Shown here piece by piece: positions 1-8,470 of a stretch of DNA of 64,000 nt. A program made the translations under genes and the position numbers. The first letter of the stretch is position 1; each line of letters starts with the position of its first letter. The notes beneath the pieces were generated by a model, which worked only from the letters and a program-made list of their open reading frames with translations, made no database searches and was not told the origin of the DNA. Location: contig NZ_BOOH01000058.1 of the NCBI RefSeq assembly GCF_016863135.1, positions 1-64,000 on the forward strand, written 5' to 3'. Origin of the DNA: Planobispora longispora. GTDB lineage: Bacteria; Actinomycetota; Actinomycetes; Streptosporangiales; Streptosporangiaceae.

Positions 1-766
1 TGACCTCCTCGGCGAAGGCGGACAGCTGGTCGACCATGGTGTTCACGGTGTTCTTCAGCTCGAACATCTCGCCGACCGCGTCGACGGTGACCTTGCGGCT
101 CAGGTCGCCCTTCGCGACCGCGGTGGTGACCAGCGCGATGTCGCGGACCTGAGCCGAGACGCGGCTCGACATGGTGTTCACGGCCTCGGTGAGGTCGCGC
201 CAGCTGCCGGACATGCCCCGTGTGTTCGCCCGGCCGCCGAGCCGTCCCTCGGTGCCGACCTCGCGGGCCACCCGGGTCACCTCGGAGGTGAACAGGGAGA
301 GCTGGTCCACCATGCCGTTGACGGCCTTGCCCAGGCGGCGGACCTCGCCGCGGGAGCTCCGGTCGAGGTCGATGCGGCGGGAGAGGTCGCCCTTGGCCAC
401 GGCGTCGATCACGTCCGCCGCCCCGCTGACCGGTCCGACCAGCGCGTCGATCAGGGAGTTGACCGAATCGACGCTCTCGGCCCAGGAGCCCACGCCGGGG
501 CCGGGGGTGAGGCGCTCGCCGAAGCGGCCCTCCCTGACGACCTCGCGGCGGACCCGGTGGAGCTCGTTGGCCAGATGCTCGCGACGGTCGGCGACCTCGT
601 TGAGGAGCAGGCGGATCTCACTCAGGATGCCAGGAGGCGCGTGGGGAACCCGACGCCGGAAATCGCCGTCCCTCCAGGTGATCAAGGTCTGGAGGAGAGG
701 CTGCAGATCGGACTCGGTGTAACGACGTTCCTCGATATCGGCGGGCATCGCGTCGGCCGTGGTCAT
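1..766 (-). CDS. Multi-HAMP sensor protein, probable hybrid histidine kinase (partial, N-terminal part)
   Basis: The gene runs leftward off the window, so only about 255 N-terminal residues are visible. The ATG at 766 follows an AAGGAGG ribosome-binding site. After a start reading [18 protein letters not shown], the protein repeats HAMP-like units. Visible signatures are [33 protein letters not shown], then [10 protein letters not shown] and [15 protein letters not shown], spaced by roughly 90 residues. Such arrays are known from large soluble actinobacterial histidine kinases that end in HisKA, HATPase and receiver domains, but that catalytic part lies outside the window. No membrane segment is seen. 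It is divergent from the SpoIIE-type phosphatase at 889, which suggests a shared signalling role by inference only. Confidence 0.85.
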   Translation of the reverse strand, partial: MTTADAMPADIEERRYTESDLQPLLQTLITWRDGDFRRRVPHAPPGILSEIRLLLNEVADRREHLANELHRVRREVVREGRFGERLTPGPGVGSWAESVDSVNSLIDALVGPVSGAADVIDAVAKGDLSRRIDLDRSSRGEVRRLGKAVNGMVDQLSLFTSEVTRVAREVGTEGRLGGRANTRGMSGSWRDLTEAVNTMSSRVSAQVRDIALVTTAVAKGDLSRKVTVDAVGEMFELKNTVNTMVDQLSAFAEEV

Positions 767-888
767 TAGACCTCCTTGACTCCCGAGGGGGGCATCCGCG
801 GGCTATACCAGTCTGTCACGGTGCGCGACCCACAGACCCTGCCATTGGTTTACCCCACGTCAGTAGGAAGTGTGGTAATCACGGAACA

Positions 889-2430
889 GTGACCAGTGTT
901 CCCCGCGCCGTCCTGGCGGCGACCTTCGCGCCAGGAGACACCGCCGTCCCCGCCGCCAGGCGGTTCACCAGGGAGGTGATGACCGCCTGGGCCGCCGCGT
1001 CCGTGCGCGCCGACGCCGAGAGACTGGCCGGCGAACTCGCCGCGCAGGTGGTCGACGGGGCCTTCGAGGTCGTCTGGAACCACATGGGCGACGGCGTGCA
1101 GGTGGAGGTGCGGCAGAAGGGCGCCGCGGAGACGGGCCCCGTCGGCCCCGACACGCCGGTGGAGGAATGGGGCGTCAGCTTCTCGGGCCAGCACCGCACG
1201 CACTGGGCCCGCCTGCCGCTGCCCGGCGCCGCCGGGCAGGTGACCACCGAGTGGACCGAGGAGGAGCCGGGCCGGGGACCGATCGGCTGGCTCCGGTTCC
1301 TGGCCGACGCCAGCGACCTGCTCGCCGGGACGCTCAACCCGGACATGGTGCCCGCGATCATCGCGCAGATCGCGGTGCCCCGGCTGGCGGGCTGGTGCGC
1401 GGTCTACACCTGGACGGACGGCGGCGGGCCGCAGCGCCTGCCGTACCTGTGGCACACCGACGAGTCCCGCATCGACGGGCTGCGCGAGGAGCTCGCCACG
1501 ATCCGCATCCCGGAGACGGGCGGCTCGATGCAGCTGGGCGACTCCCACGTGCTCGTCGTCCCGCTGCTGGCGCGCGGGCGCGGGCTCGGCGCGATGTGCC
1601 TGGGCCGCTCCGACCGCTTCGCCGAGGACGTGATCCAGTACGCCGGGGACATCGGCCGCCGGGCCGCGCTCGCCCTGGACAACGCCCTGCTCTACGCCCA
1701 GCAGGCGGAGGCCAACCGGGCGCTGCAGCGCAGCCTGCTCCCGCCCGACGAGCCCGGTGAGATCCCGGGGCTCGACTCCGCCGTGGTCTACGAGCCGGCG
1801 GGCGAGAACAACGAGGTCGGCGGCGACTTCTACGACCTGTTCGCGGCCGGGGACGGCAGCTGGCGGTTCGCGGTCGGAGACGTCTGCGGGACCGGCCCGG
1901 TCGCCGCGGCGGTCACCGGCCTGGCCCGCCACACGCTGCGCCTGCTCGCCCGGGAGGGGTACGGCGTGGCCGCGGTGCTGGGCCGCCTCAACCAGGCGAT
2001 CCTGGAGGAGGGCGAACGGGCCCGGTTCCTCACCCTGCTCCACGGGGAGATCACACCCGTGCCCACGGGCCTGGAGCTGCGGCTGGTCTCGGCCGGGCAC
2101 CCGGAGGCGCTGCGGCTGAAGCCCAACGGCCTGGTGGAGCCGGTGGTGACCTCCCAGTCGCTGCTGGGCGTCTTCCCCGAGGCGGCCTTCGAGGCGGATC
2201 TGGTCCACCTCGACCACGGCGACGTGCTCCTGGCGGTGACCGACGGGGTGACCGAGCGGCGCCGGGGCGGCAGGCTCCTCGACGACGACGGGGGGCTGGC
2301 GAAGCTGCTGGCCGAGTGCGTGGGCCTGTCGGCGGGGGCGGTCGCCGCGCGGATCCGCCGCGCCGTACAGGACTTCGCCCCCGAGCCGAGCGCGGACGAC
2401 ATGGCGATCGTGGTCCTGCGCGCCCGCTGA
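889..2430 (+). CDS. GAF-SpoIIE PP2C phosphatase with degenerate anti-sigma-like N-terminus
   Basis: The 513-residue protein has three parts. Residues 15-110 resemble the HATPase fold of RsbW-type anti-sigma kinases, but the N-box reads ELAAQ instead of ELxxN and the following ATP-box region is missing, so kinase activity is doubtful. Residues 125-285 look like a GAF sensor domain. Residues 290-513 are a SpoIIE/RsbU-type PP2C phosphatase with the metal-binding motifs GGDFYD and GDVCGTG and a late DDMAIVVLR. The family dephosphorylates anti-anti-sigma factors to release alternative sigma factors. The start is GTG 889, and the ribosome-binding site is weak (AGGAAG about 20 bases upstream). It is divergent from the multi-HAMP sensor gene, and a 9-bp hairpin follows its stop. 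Confidence 0.9.
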   Translation: MTSVPRAVLAATFAPGDTAVPAARRFTREVMTAWAAASVRADAERLAGELAAQVVDGAFEVVWNHMGDGVQVEVRQKGAAETGPVGPDTPVEEWGVSFSGQHRTHWARLPLPGAAGQVTTEWTEEEPGRGPIGWLRFLADASDLLAGTLNPDMVPAIIAQIAVPRLAGWCAVYTWTDGGGPQRLPYLWHTDESRIDGLREELATIRIPETGGSMQLGDSHVLVVPLLARGRGLGAMCLGRSDRFAEDVIQYAGDIGRRAALALDNALLYAQQAEANRALQRSLLPPDEPGEIPGLDSAVVYEPAGENNEVGGDFYDLFAAGDGSWRFAVGDVCGTGPVAAAVTGLARHTLRLLAREGYGVAAVLGRLNQAILEEGERARFLTLLHGEITPVPTGLELRLVSAGHPEALRLKPNGLVEPVVTSQSLLGVFPEAAFEADLVHLDHGDVLLAVTDGVTERRRGGRLLDDDGGLAKLLAECVGLSAGAVAARIRRAVQDFAPEPSADDMAIVVLRAR

Positions 2431-2456
2431 CGCCGTCCGGGGAAGGCGGGCGGAGC

Positions 2457-2484
2457 GCACCGGCCGTCCGGGGAGGGCCGGTGC
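2457..2484. terminator. Bidirectional hairpin between convergent genes
   Basis: Perfect 9-bp inverted repeat (GCACCGGCC at 2457-2465, its complement at 2476-2484) with a 10-base loop, in the 105-bp gap between the convergent phosphatase and peptidase genes. There is no T-tract. The surrounding bases contain imperfect repeats of CCGTCCGGGGAAGGCGGG. Confidence 0.6.
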
Positions 2485-2535
2485 GGCACCGGCCGTCCCG
2501 GGAAGGCGGGAGCGGCTCCGGGCGTCCGCGGAAGG

Positions 2536-4302
2536 TCAGTCGAGCGGCTTCAGGTGCTTGCGGACGAAGTCCAGCTGGGCCGCCATCTGGGAGATGCGCT
2601 CGGAGACGACCAGCGAGCCGTGGCCCGCGTCGTAGCGGTAGATCTCGTACGTGTGCCCCCGCTCGGCGAGCCGGGACACGTAGACCTCGACCTGCCGCAT
2701 CGGGCAGCGCGGGTCGTTCTCCCCGGCCATGATCAGCACCGGCGCCTCGACCCGGTCCACGTAGGAGATCGGCGAGCAGGCCGCGTAGCGCTCCGGATGA
2801 TCGGCGGGCGAGCCGCCGAGCAGGGCGCGGTGGTAGGCGCGCAGCGACTCCGGCTCGTCCTCGTAGGTCGCCACGTGGTCGGCGATGGGGACCGTCGCCA
2901 GCCCCGCGGCCCACACCTCGGGCTGCGTGCCCAGGCCCAGCAGCGTGAGGTAGCCGCCCCAGGAGGCGCCGGCCAGGACCAGCCGGTCCGGGTCGGCCAG
3001 ACCGCGCGCGACCATCGCCTCGCGGACGGCGGTCACGTCGGCCAGCTCGATGTGGCCGACCTCGCCGGCCAGGGCGTCCCGCCAGGCGGAGCCGTACCCG
3101 GTCGAGCCCCGGTAGTTGACCCGCACGACCGCGAAGCCGTAGTCCACCCAGGCGGCCACCTGCGGCACGAAGGAGTCGTCGTCCTGCGAGGCCGGTCCGC
3201 CGTGCAGGAGGAAGATCGTCGGGTACGGCCCGGCGCCGCGCTCGGGCCGCGAGACCAGGGCGTGGATGCGTCCGCCCGGCCCGTCGACGTCCACGTCCTC
3301 GACCGGGACGGAGGGCGGCGCGGACGGCCCGGCGTGGTTCACCACGACCTGGCCGCTGGTCGACCGGACGACCGGCGGATGGGCGCCGCTGGACCAGGAG
3401 TACTCCACGGAGCCGTCGGGGCGGGGCGCGGCGGCCTCGATCACGCCGTGCTTGGTCTCGATCGGGGTGAGCACGCCTCCGGCCAGGTCGTAGCGGTGGA
3501 GGTAGGTGCGTCCCCGGTGGGCGCGGACGATGAGCAGGGAGCGGCCGTCGTCGTACCAGTCCGCGGTGATCTCGCCGGGGTCGGGCAGCCAGATCTCCCG
3601 CTGGTCGCCGGTGACCGGGTCCCAGACCAGGGGCTCGCGGCGGCCCCGGCGCTCGTGCAGGGCGAGCAGCCTCCGGTCTCCCGGGGCGGGGGAGAAGCGC
3701 AGGCCGGCGATGCCCTTGCCGGGGCCGTCGTGCAGCTCGCCGACCGTCTCGCCGCACTGCCGCACCACCTTCAGGGAGGGGTGCCGGGCGTCGCCGTGCT
3801 CGCTGTGGTTGACGGCGATCAGCGAGCCGTCGGGGGAGACGGCGGCCACGGAGGCGGCCTCCATGTGCTCGTAGAGCACTTTCGCGGGCGCGCCGGGCCG
3901 TACGAGGTGGACGGTGAAGCCCTTGCCGGGCCGGGTCGTGCCGATCACCGCGTCGCCCGTCTCGGCCAGGGCGATCCCGACGGGGTGGCCGGGTTCGAGG
4001 TCGACGGGCTCGTCCGGGCCGCCGGTGAAGGGCTGGCGCATCCAGGTGCCCCACTCGTCGCCGTCGGTGTCGGCGAACCACCAGACCCACTGGCCGGTGG
4101 GGTCGATCGTGCCGTGCGAGGTGCCCTTGGGACGCGCGGTCACCTGGCGGGCGACGCCTTCCGAACGGTCCCAGGCGTACACCTCCCAGGCTCCGGAGGC
4201 GTTGCTGCGGTACACCGCACGAGCGGGGGCCTTCCGCGCCCAGACGGGCAGCGTCACGCGTGGCGCCCGGAACCTGGCCTGCCAGCGTTCCTCCGCCTTC
4301 AT
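2536..4302 (-). CDS. S9 family prolyl-oligopeptidase-like serine peptidase
   Basis: The 588-residue protein has an N-terminal beta-propeller (about 20-330, with PDG/DPTG blade motifs) and a C-terminal alpha/beta-hydrolase peptidase domain (about 340-588). The catalytic triad is visible: the Ser in GASWGG, the Asp in GENDPRCP and the His in DAGHGS. The oxyanion region is LLHGGP. The family cleaves short peptides, often next to proline, or acylated N-termini. No signal peptide is seen, so it is probably cytoplasmic. The ATG is preceded by GGAGGG at suitable spacing. It is convergent with the upstream phosphatase and lies downstream of the RlmA-like gene on the same strand, separated by 169 bp. 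Confidence 0.92.
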   Translation of the reverse strand: MKAEERWQARFRAPRVTLPVWARKAPARAVYRSNASGAWEVYAWDRSEGVARQVTARPKGTSHGTIDPTGQWVWWFADTDGDEWGTWMRQPFTGGPDEPVDLEPGHPVGIALAETGDAVIGTTRPGKGFTVHLVRPGAPAKVLYEHMEAASVAAVSPDGSLIAVNHSEHGDARHPSLKVVRQCGETVGELHDGPGKGIAGLRFSPAPGDRRLLALHERRGRREPLVWDPVTGDQREIWLPDPGEITADWYDDGRSLLIVRAHRGRTYLHRYDLAGGVLTPIETKHGVIEAAAPRPDGSVEYSWSSGAHPPVVRSTSGQVVVNHAGPSAPPSVPVEDVDVDGPGGRIHALVSRPERGAGPYPTIFLLHGGPASQDDDSFVPQVAAWVDYGFAVVRVNYRGSTGYGSAWRDALAGEVGHIELADVTAVREAMVARGLADPDRLVLAGASWGGYLTLLGLGTQPEVWAAGLATVPIADHVATYEDEPESLRAYHRALLGGSPADHPERYAACSPISYVDRVEAPVLIMAGENDPRCPMRQVEVYVSRLAERGHTYEIYRYDAGHGSLVVSERISQMAAQLDFVRKHLKPLD

Positions 4303-4471
4303 TCAGCGCGTCCCTCCGTCAAGGCCATCAGGGCGTTGGATGCGCACATGTGGGCGCTTCCTGCCAGATCGCCGTCCAGTATGTCGCTTCCCTCACCTGT
4401 TCGCTGTGGAATAACGGAATTTCGGCCTAAATACCACTTCAGTAACATGCGTCCCGAAGTTGCGTGTCAAG

Positions 4472-5401
4472 TCACCCTCTTGCTCGTTGGTTCGGTTTAA
4501 AGGTAGACATGCGAAAAGAAGCCAGCACTTCGCCTATTTCAGGGAGTTCGGCGATTCTTCGTCGCAGGGCCTCGGGATCGACATGCCAGGCGCTCGGCCC
4601 CATGCCCACCACGGCCTCGACCGCGGCGTGATCCAGGCTCATCGGGAACTCGAGCGCGCTCCACCCGGCTTCGGTGAAGTGACCGCTCAGGCTCTCGGCC
4701 ACCCGGCGCTCCTTCGACTCGTCCACCGACAGCAGGCTCAGCCGTTCCACCAGTGGCTCCAGGTGCCGCGACGTCGGCGTCACGACGATGAGCGTGCCGT
4801 CGCGCCGCAGCACGCGCGCGAACTCTGCCCCGTTGCGCGGGGCGAAAACATTCAGCAGGACATCGGCCGAGCCGCCGCGCACCGGCAGCGGCCGCCACAC
4901 GTCGGCCACCACCGCCCCCAGCCGGACGTGCGCCCGCGCGGCCCGCCGGATCGCGTGCTTGGAGACGTCCAGGGCGATCCCGGCGGCGTACGGCAGGCCG
5001 TCGAGCACCCGGGCCAGGTAGTGGCCGGTCCCGGCCCCGGCGTCCAGGATCACCTCCCCCGCCCGGATACCGGCCCCGTTCTCCGCCCTGGCCTCGGTCT
5101 CGCGCCCGCTTTCCGTCCGGGTCCCGCTTCCGTCTTCCGGTCGCAGGGCCGTACGGCAGGCGTCGGCCACCGCGTCCGCGAGCGGGCCGAAGTGCCCCGC
5201 CCCGAGGAAGGCGTCCCGGGCGGCCACCATGGCCGTGCTGTCGGCCGTCCCCGGCACCTGCGAGCCGGTCAGGAGGCTGACGTAACCCTGCTTGGCGATG
5301 TCGAACGCGTGCCCCCGGGGACAGCGGAGCGCCCGCTCGCCGAGGGCCAGGCCGTCTCCGCAGACCGGGCAGATGAGGTGTTCGACGACGTCAGCCAGCA
5401 T
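4472..5401 (-). CDS. RlmA-type 23S rRNA (guanine-N1)-methyltransferase
   Basis: I place the start at ATG 5401, because the family begins just before a zinc finger. The protein then has 309 residues. The zinc motif is CPVCG...LRCPRGH within the first 35 residues. It is followed by QGYVSLL, typical of RlmA/TlrB enzymes, and by the SAM-binding loop DAGAGTGHYL. The late motif VVTPTSRHLEPL also fits. The family methylates N1 of G745 or G748 in helix 35 of 23S rRNA, and TlrB-like members give macrolide tolerance. A Glu/Thr/Arg-rich insert of about 25 residues lies between the zinc domain and the SAM fold. A longer in-frame start at 5515 exists but would overlap the divergent gene. Choosing between G745 and G748 specificity is not possible from sequence alone. 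Confidence 0.85.
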   Translation of the reverse strand: MLADVVEHLICPVCGDGLALGERALRCPRGHAFDIAKQGYVSLLTGSQVPGTADSTAMVAARDAFLGAGHFGPLADAVADACRTALRPEDGSGTRTESGRETEARAENGAGIRAGEVILDAGAGTGHYLARVLDGLPYAAGIALDVSKHAIRRAARAHVRLGAVVADVWRPLPVRGGSADVLLNVFAPRNGAEFARVLRRDGTLIVVTPTSRHLEPLVERLSLLSVDESKERRVAESLSGHFTEAGWSALEFPMSLDHAAVEAVVGMGPSAWHVDPEALRRRIAELPEIGEVLASFRMSTFKPNQRARG

Positions 5402-5513
5402 GCTCCCATCATCCCGCCTCGCGGCGGCGTGACCGGACTGTCGCCCGGCGCCCCTACGATGCTCGCCGTACAACGAGTCGATCATGGTCTGTCCCGGAGA
5501 GAAGGAGCCCGCC

Positions 5514-6995
5514 ATGCCCGGAGATTCCCCGGAGAGTCCCGCGGGGAAGGCGGCGCGGGACCGGTCCCGGGAGCGGTTCCGGCCCCGGAGGGCGGCGTGG
5601 TTCCACTGGGCCGCGGCCTTCGTCCTGGCGCTGGCCCCGCTCCTCTACTGGTGGTTCATCGGCCCGGACTCCTACAGCTACGGCTACGTCCTCTTCGGCG
5701 ACCCGGAGAGGTGCGTGGGGAACGAGTTCATGGAGGACCACGGTTACGAGATCCTCGAAGTCGTCTCCGCCATCCCCCTCTTCTGGTTCGGGAGCCTGCC
5801 GTTCGTGCTGGTCTCCTTCGCGGCGTGGTTGATCGGGAACCTGCGAGGCCGGCCACGGATCGGTCGGATCGTCACGTGGACCGCCGTCGCCGTGGTCGGG
5901 CTGGTCACCTTCCCTCCACTCCTGCCGACCCTGGTGGACGCCGTGCTGGACGCCGCACGGAGCACCAACTGCCTGGAGATGTGGGGCGGTCCCGCCATCC
6001 TGTCCAGCACCTTCGGACAAGCTCTGGCCGTCTTCGCCTGCCTGATGCTCATGCTGTGCGCCGTACGGCGGCCGCGTGCCCGCCGCTCCGCCGTGGCCCG
6101 GGTGGCGCTGAGCCTCCTCATGGTGCCGTCGCTGCTCTTCCTTCCCGTCTCGGACACCGTCCCGGGCCTGATCTCCGGTTTTGAGATCTGCCACGACGCC
6201 GACGGCTCCCCGATCGAGGACCTGAAGGGAGAGGCGAGGTTCCTCTGCGAGATCAGGGGTGGTCCCATGGGGGAGTACGGCGGGCTCTCCGAGTTCGCGG
6301 ACATGCCGGACGAGCAGGTGCTCGCCTACGGCCGTCACCTCTGCGCCGCGGTGGCGCGGGCCGGTCGGGACGCGTACGACTCCTCGGCGTACGAGGAGGC
6401 AGGACTGGAGTACAGCGTGAACCTGGCCCAGTCGCTGGAGGCGATCTGCCCGGAGGCGGTCGCGATCAGGGAGGTCAGGGAGGGGAAGGAGCGGCTGGCC
6501 GAGGAGCGGGAACGGGCGGCGCTGGAGGACATCTGCGCGGCCTATCCTCGGCACCGTCCGCTGATCAGGCCGGTGCGGCGGGCGACGGGCACCGTGGAGA
6601 CCGACTACAACGCGCTCGTCGCCCTTGAGGAGGACGAGTTCGAACTGATCGAGTCCCCTCCGCTGTGGGTGGAGAGCCTTGTCGGAGCCGAACCGGGAGT
6701 CCTGCAGGTGACGGTCGCCGAGGAGTTCGCGACCGTGTGCGTCACGGCCGAGGTCTACGACCGCAGGCCTCCGCTGGAACGGCGAGGCTGGGACGAGGTG
6801 AAGGAGATCTCCTACCGGAGCACCCGCGGGCGCCTGACGTTCGTCGACTTCTACGGGGGCAGGCGGCTGATCGACCTCACCGTCGCGGGCAGGGGCGACT
6901 ACCGGGTCCGCGTCCACTCGCGCGGCGGCGAGGATCTGCGGGAGGGCGGGCTGGAGCAGTTCCTTGTCATGATTTATCCATCTAAGAGGCGATAA
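5514..6995 (+). CDS. Four-TM membrane protein with large C-terminal domain, function unknown
   Basis: The start is ATG 5514, placed by GGAG seven bases upstream. The 493-residue protein has hydrophobic segments at about residues 20-40, 75-95, 115-140 and 155-215, then a charged non-membrane region to the end. The last 110 residues read as a beta-rich domain (VLQVTVAEEFATVCV..., RGWDEVKEISYRS) of a type common at the ends of actinobacterial hypothetical proteins. The membrane half aligns with the protein at 8471: both carry RGRP-x2-GR, a PLL...DA block, an ST...MWG motif and a leucine/methionine-rich last helix. I do not recognise a named family. Two Cys pairs lie in predicted extracytoplasmic loops. 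Confidence 0.75.
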   Translation: MPGDSPESPAGKAARDRSRERFRPRRAAWFHWAAAFVLALAPLLYWWFIGPDSYSYGYVLFGDPERCVGNEFMEDHGYEILEVVSAIPLFWFGSLPFVLVSFAAWLIGNLRGRPRIGRIVTWTAVAVVGLVTFPPLLPTLVDAVLDAARSTNCLEMWGGPAILSSTFGQALAVFACLMLMLCAVRRPRARRSAVARVALSLLMVPSLLFLPVSDTVPGLISGFEICHDADGSPIEDLKGEARFLCEIRGGPMGEYGGLSEFADMPDEQVLAYGRHLCAAVARAGRDAYDSSAYEEAGLEYSVNLAQSLEAICPEAVAIREVREGKERLAEERERAALEDICAAYPRHRPLIRPVRRATGTVETDYNALVALEEDEFELIESPPLWVESLVGAEPGVLQVTVAEEFATVCVTAEVYDRRPPLERRGWDEVKEISYRSTRGRLTFVDFYGGRRLIDLTVAGRGDYRVRVHSRGGEDLREGGLEQFLVMIYPSKRR

Positions 6996-7033
6996 GCGGG
7001 ACGCAAGTCGCTTTCAAGTGGCTACCGGTACAA

Positions 7034-7492
7034 ATGGTTTCCATGAGGAAGAGAACTGTCATCGGTGGTGGGTTGCTGGCGCTCGTGCTCGCCGGAGGGC
7101 TGACCGGGACGGCGCAGGCCGCCGCCGGAGACCGCGTGCACCACTGGGGCCCGGTCCAGTCCAAGAGCGGCCACGGGGGCTACGCCAAGGCCGACGTCTG
7201 GCTGAGCGACTTCAAGTCCGAGCGGTTCGTCGTCTCCGGCAAGCTGTACGACCGCGACCGCCACTCCGGCCACTGCGCCTACATCCGGGCGCGGTTCCAC
7301 TACAAGAGCGGCGGCACCGGCTGGTCGCAGGTCCGCTACACCTGCTCCTCCAAGAACTTCAAGCTGTCGTCGGACGGCGAGGTCAGCCGGGTGGACGTCA
7401 GGGTCTGCCTGGTCAGCTACAAGACCAACGGGATCTTCAGCTGCTACACCGACCCCATCAAGGCCTCCACCGTCGCCAACTGGCCCCGGTGA
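7034..7492 (+). CDS. Small secreted protein, function unknown
   Basis: The 152-residue product begins with a clear Sec signal peptide (basic MRKR, hydrophobic stretch, cleavage near AQAAA). The mature part of about 120 residues has Cys in HCAYI, YTCSS, RVCLV and FSCYT, enough for two disulfides. It is rich in Tyr, Ser and aromatic beta-strand patterns. An in-frame ATG at 7043 is an equally plausible start, and neither has a good ribosome-binding site. It sits 39 bp after the membrane-protein gene. I do not recognise a family. Many actinomycetes carry such secreted beta proteins, but no function can be assigned. Confidence 0.7.
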   Translation: MVSMRKRTVIGGGLLALVLAGGLTGTAQAAAGDRVHHWGPVQSKSGHGGYAKADVWLSDFKSERFVVSGKLYDRDRHSGHCAYIRARFHYKSGGTGWSQVRYTCSSKNFKLSSDGEVSRVDVRVCLVSYKTNGIFSCYTDPIKASTVANWPR

Positions 7493-7553
7493 CCCGCCAC
7501 CGCCTTCACCGGGCGGTGAGCGGCAGACGGGTCGATGACGGAGAGTAATGGTG

Positions 7554-7573
7554 CGTTTACCATAAGGTAAACG
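7554..7573. promoter_or_regulatory. Inverted-repeat operator of the toxin-antitoxin operon
   Basis: Perfect 8-bp arms (CGTTTACC and GGTAAACG) separated by ATAA, about 50 bp before the DUF1778 antitoxin start. Ribbon-helix-helix antitoxins of this class bind such dyads to repress their own operon. The role here is inferred from position. Confidence 0.7.
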
Positions 7574-7622
7574 TCGGTGTACTGTGCTCTCCGTGACTGC
7601 ACAATGTACGTACGCTGAGCCT

Positions 7623-7895
7623 GTGACCAAGGATGAGCGCATCAATTTGCGGGTGGACGCCAAGACGAAGCGGTTGCTTGAGGCCGCGAGCGAAGAGGCG
7701 GGCATGTCCGTGTCGGCGTTCATCCTTGACACCGCGACCCTCGCGGCCCGTCACACGCTGGCCGACCGTACGGTCTTCCGGCTGAACGCGGAGCAGTGGG
7801 CGGCCTTCGACACCATGGTGAACGAGCCGGCTCGGGATGTCCCCGGGCTCCGTGAGCTGCTCAACACGCCGACCATCCTCGATGAGCTCGAATGA
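7623..7895 (+). CDS. DUF1778 ribbon-helix-helix antitoxin (TacA-like)
   Basis: The 90-residue protein from GTG 7623 starts VTKDERINLRVD, the usual opening of DUF1778 antitoxins. The ribbon-helix-helix fold covers residues 3-48 (INLRVDAKTKRLLEAASEEAGMSVSAFI). The C-terminal part holds the toxin-binding region (FRLNAEQWAAF). An upstream GTG at 7584 would add 13 residues with no family support. The stop overlaps the toxin start by four bases (ATGA), so the two are translationally coupled. A perfect inverted repeat upstream is the probable autoregulatory operator. Confidence 0.9.
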   Translation: MTKDERINLRVDAKTKRLLEAASEEAGMSVSAFILDTATLAARHTLADRTVFRLNAEQWAAFDTMVNEPARDVPGLRELLNTPTILDELE

Positions 7896-8434
7896 AGCTC
7901 GCGGCCGTCGAGCGCCTCGACCGGGATCATCGGCTGGAGGAGTTCGACTGCGGTTCGCAGGCGCAGAATGACTGGTTGCGGCGCCAGGCGTTGCAGTCCC
8001 AGTTTGCGGAAACGGCGCGGGTCTATGCGGTCCGCGACGTGGACGCCGATGAGGTGATGGGCTACTACGCGCTGACGGCGGGGCAGGTCAGGCCGGATGA
8101 GGTCCCGGTGAGGTGGCTGAAGGGTGTCGGGCTGTACGCCCAGCCCGTGGTGCTCCTGGCCCGGCTGGGTGTCGATCTCCGTGCTCAGGGCAGAGGCCTC
8201 GGGCGGGCGCTGGTCACGGATGCGATGCGCCGAGTGATGTCGGTAGCGGATCGGATCGGCGTTCGTGCTCTGCTGATCCACTGTGAGGACGAGTCGGCCC
8301 GGGACTTCTGCCTGCGTCTGGCCCGGTTCGAGAATAGCCCGGCCGATCCCCTCCAGCTGATTCTCAGGATCAAGGATCTTCGGCGGGCCGTTGCGGCAAG
8401 TGTTGAGCCGGGTCAGGGCCCCGTCGGGACGTGA
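7892..8434 (+). CDS. GNAT acetyltransferase toxin (TacT-like) with altered catalytic motif
   Basis: The 180-residue protein follows the antitoxin with a 4-base overlap. It has typical toxin features: FDCGSQAQNDWLRRQAL near the N-terminus, YYALTAGQV, VLLARLGVDLRAQGRGLGRALV (the acetyl-CoA-binding A motif) and IGVRALLIHCEDESARDF. TacT toxins acetylate the amino acid on charged tRNAs. The conserved FYxxxGF segment, whose Tyr (Y140 in Salmonella TacT) is catalytic, here reads FCLRLARF. The codon is TGC at the Tyr position, and the following GF is also lost. The remaining C-terminus (SPADPLQLILRIKDL) is normal, plus a short tail. The toxin may be weakened or use a different acid. Confidence 0.88.
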   Translation: MKLAAVERLDRDHRLEEFDCGSQAQNDWLRRQALQSQFAETARVYAVRDVDADEVMGYYALTAGQVRPDEVPVRWLKGVGLYAQPVVLLARLGVDLRAQGRGLGRALVTDAMRRVMSVADRIGVRALLIHCEDESARDFCLRLARFENSPADPLQLILRIKDLRRAVAASVEPGQGPVGT

Positions 8435-8470
8435 TCGGATCGTCGTCCCACGTCCCTGGAGTTGCCCGCC

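Noticed and set aside
848-878. SigB-like promoter (GTTT ... GGTAA) before the SpoIIE phosphatase gene
   Set aside because: The boxes are 22 bp apart, longer than the 12-17 bp allowed for such promoters.
2051-4090. 679-residue leftward frame overlapping the S9 peptidase
   Set aside because: It lies in a shifted frame of the peptidase and is dominated by Arg, Pro and Gly, the mark of a high-GC shadow frame.
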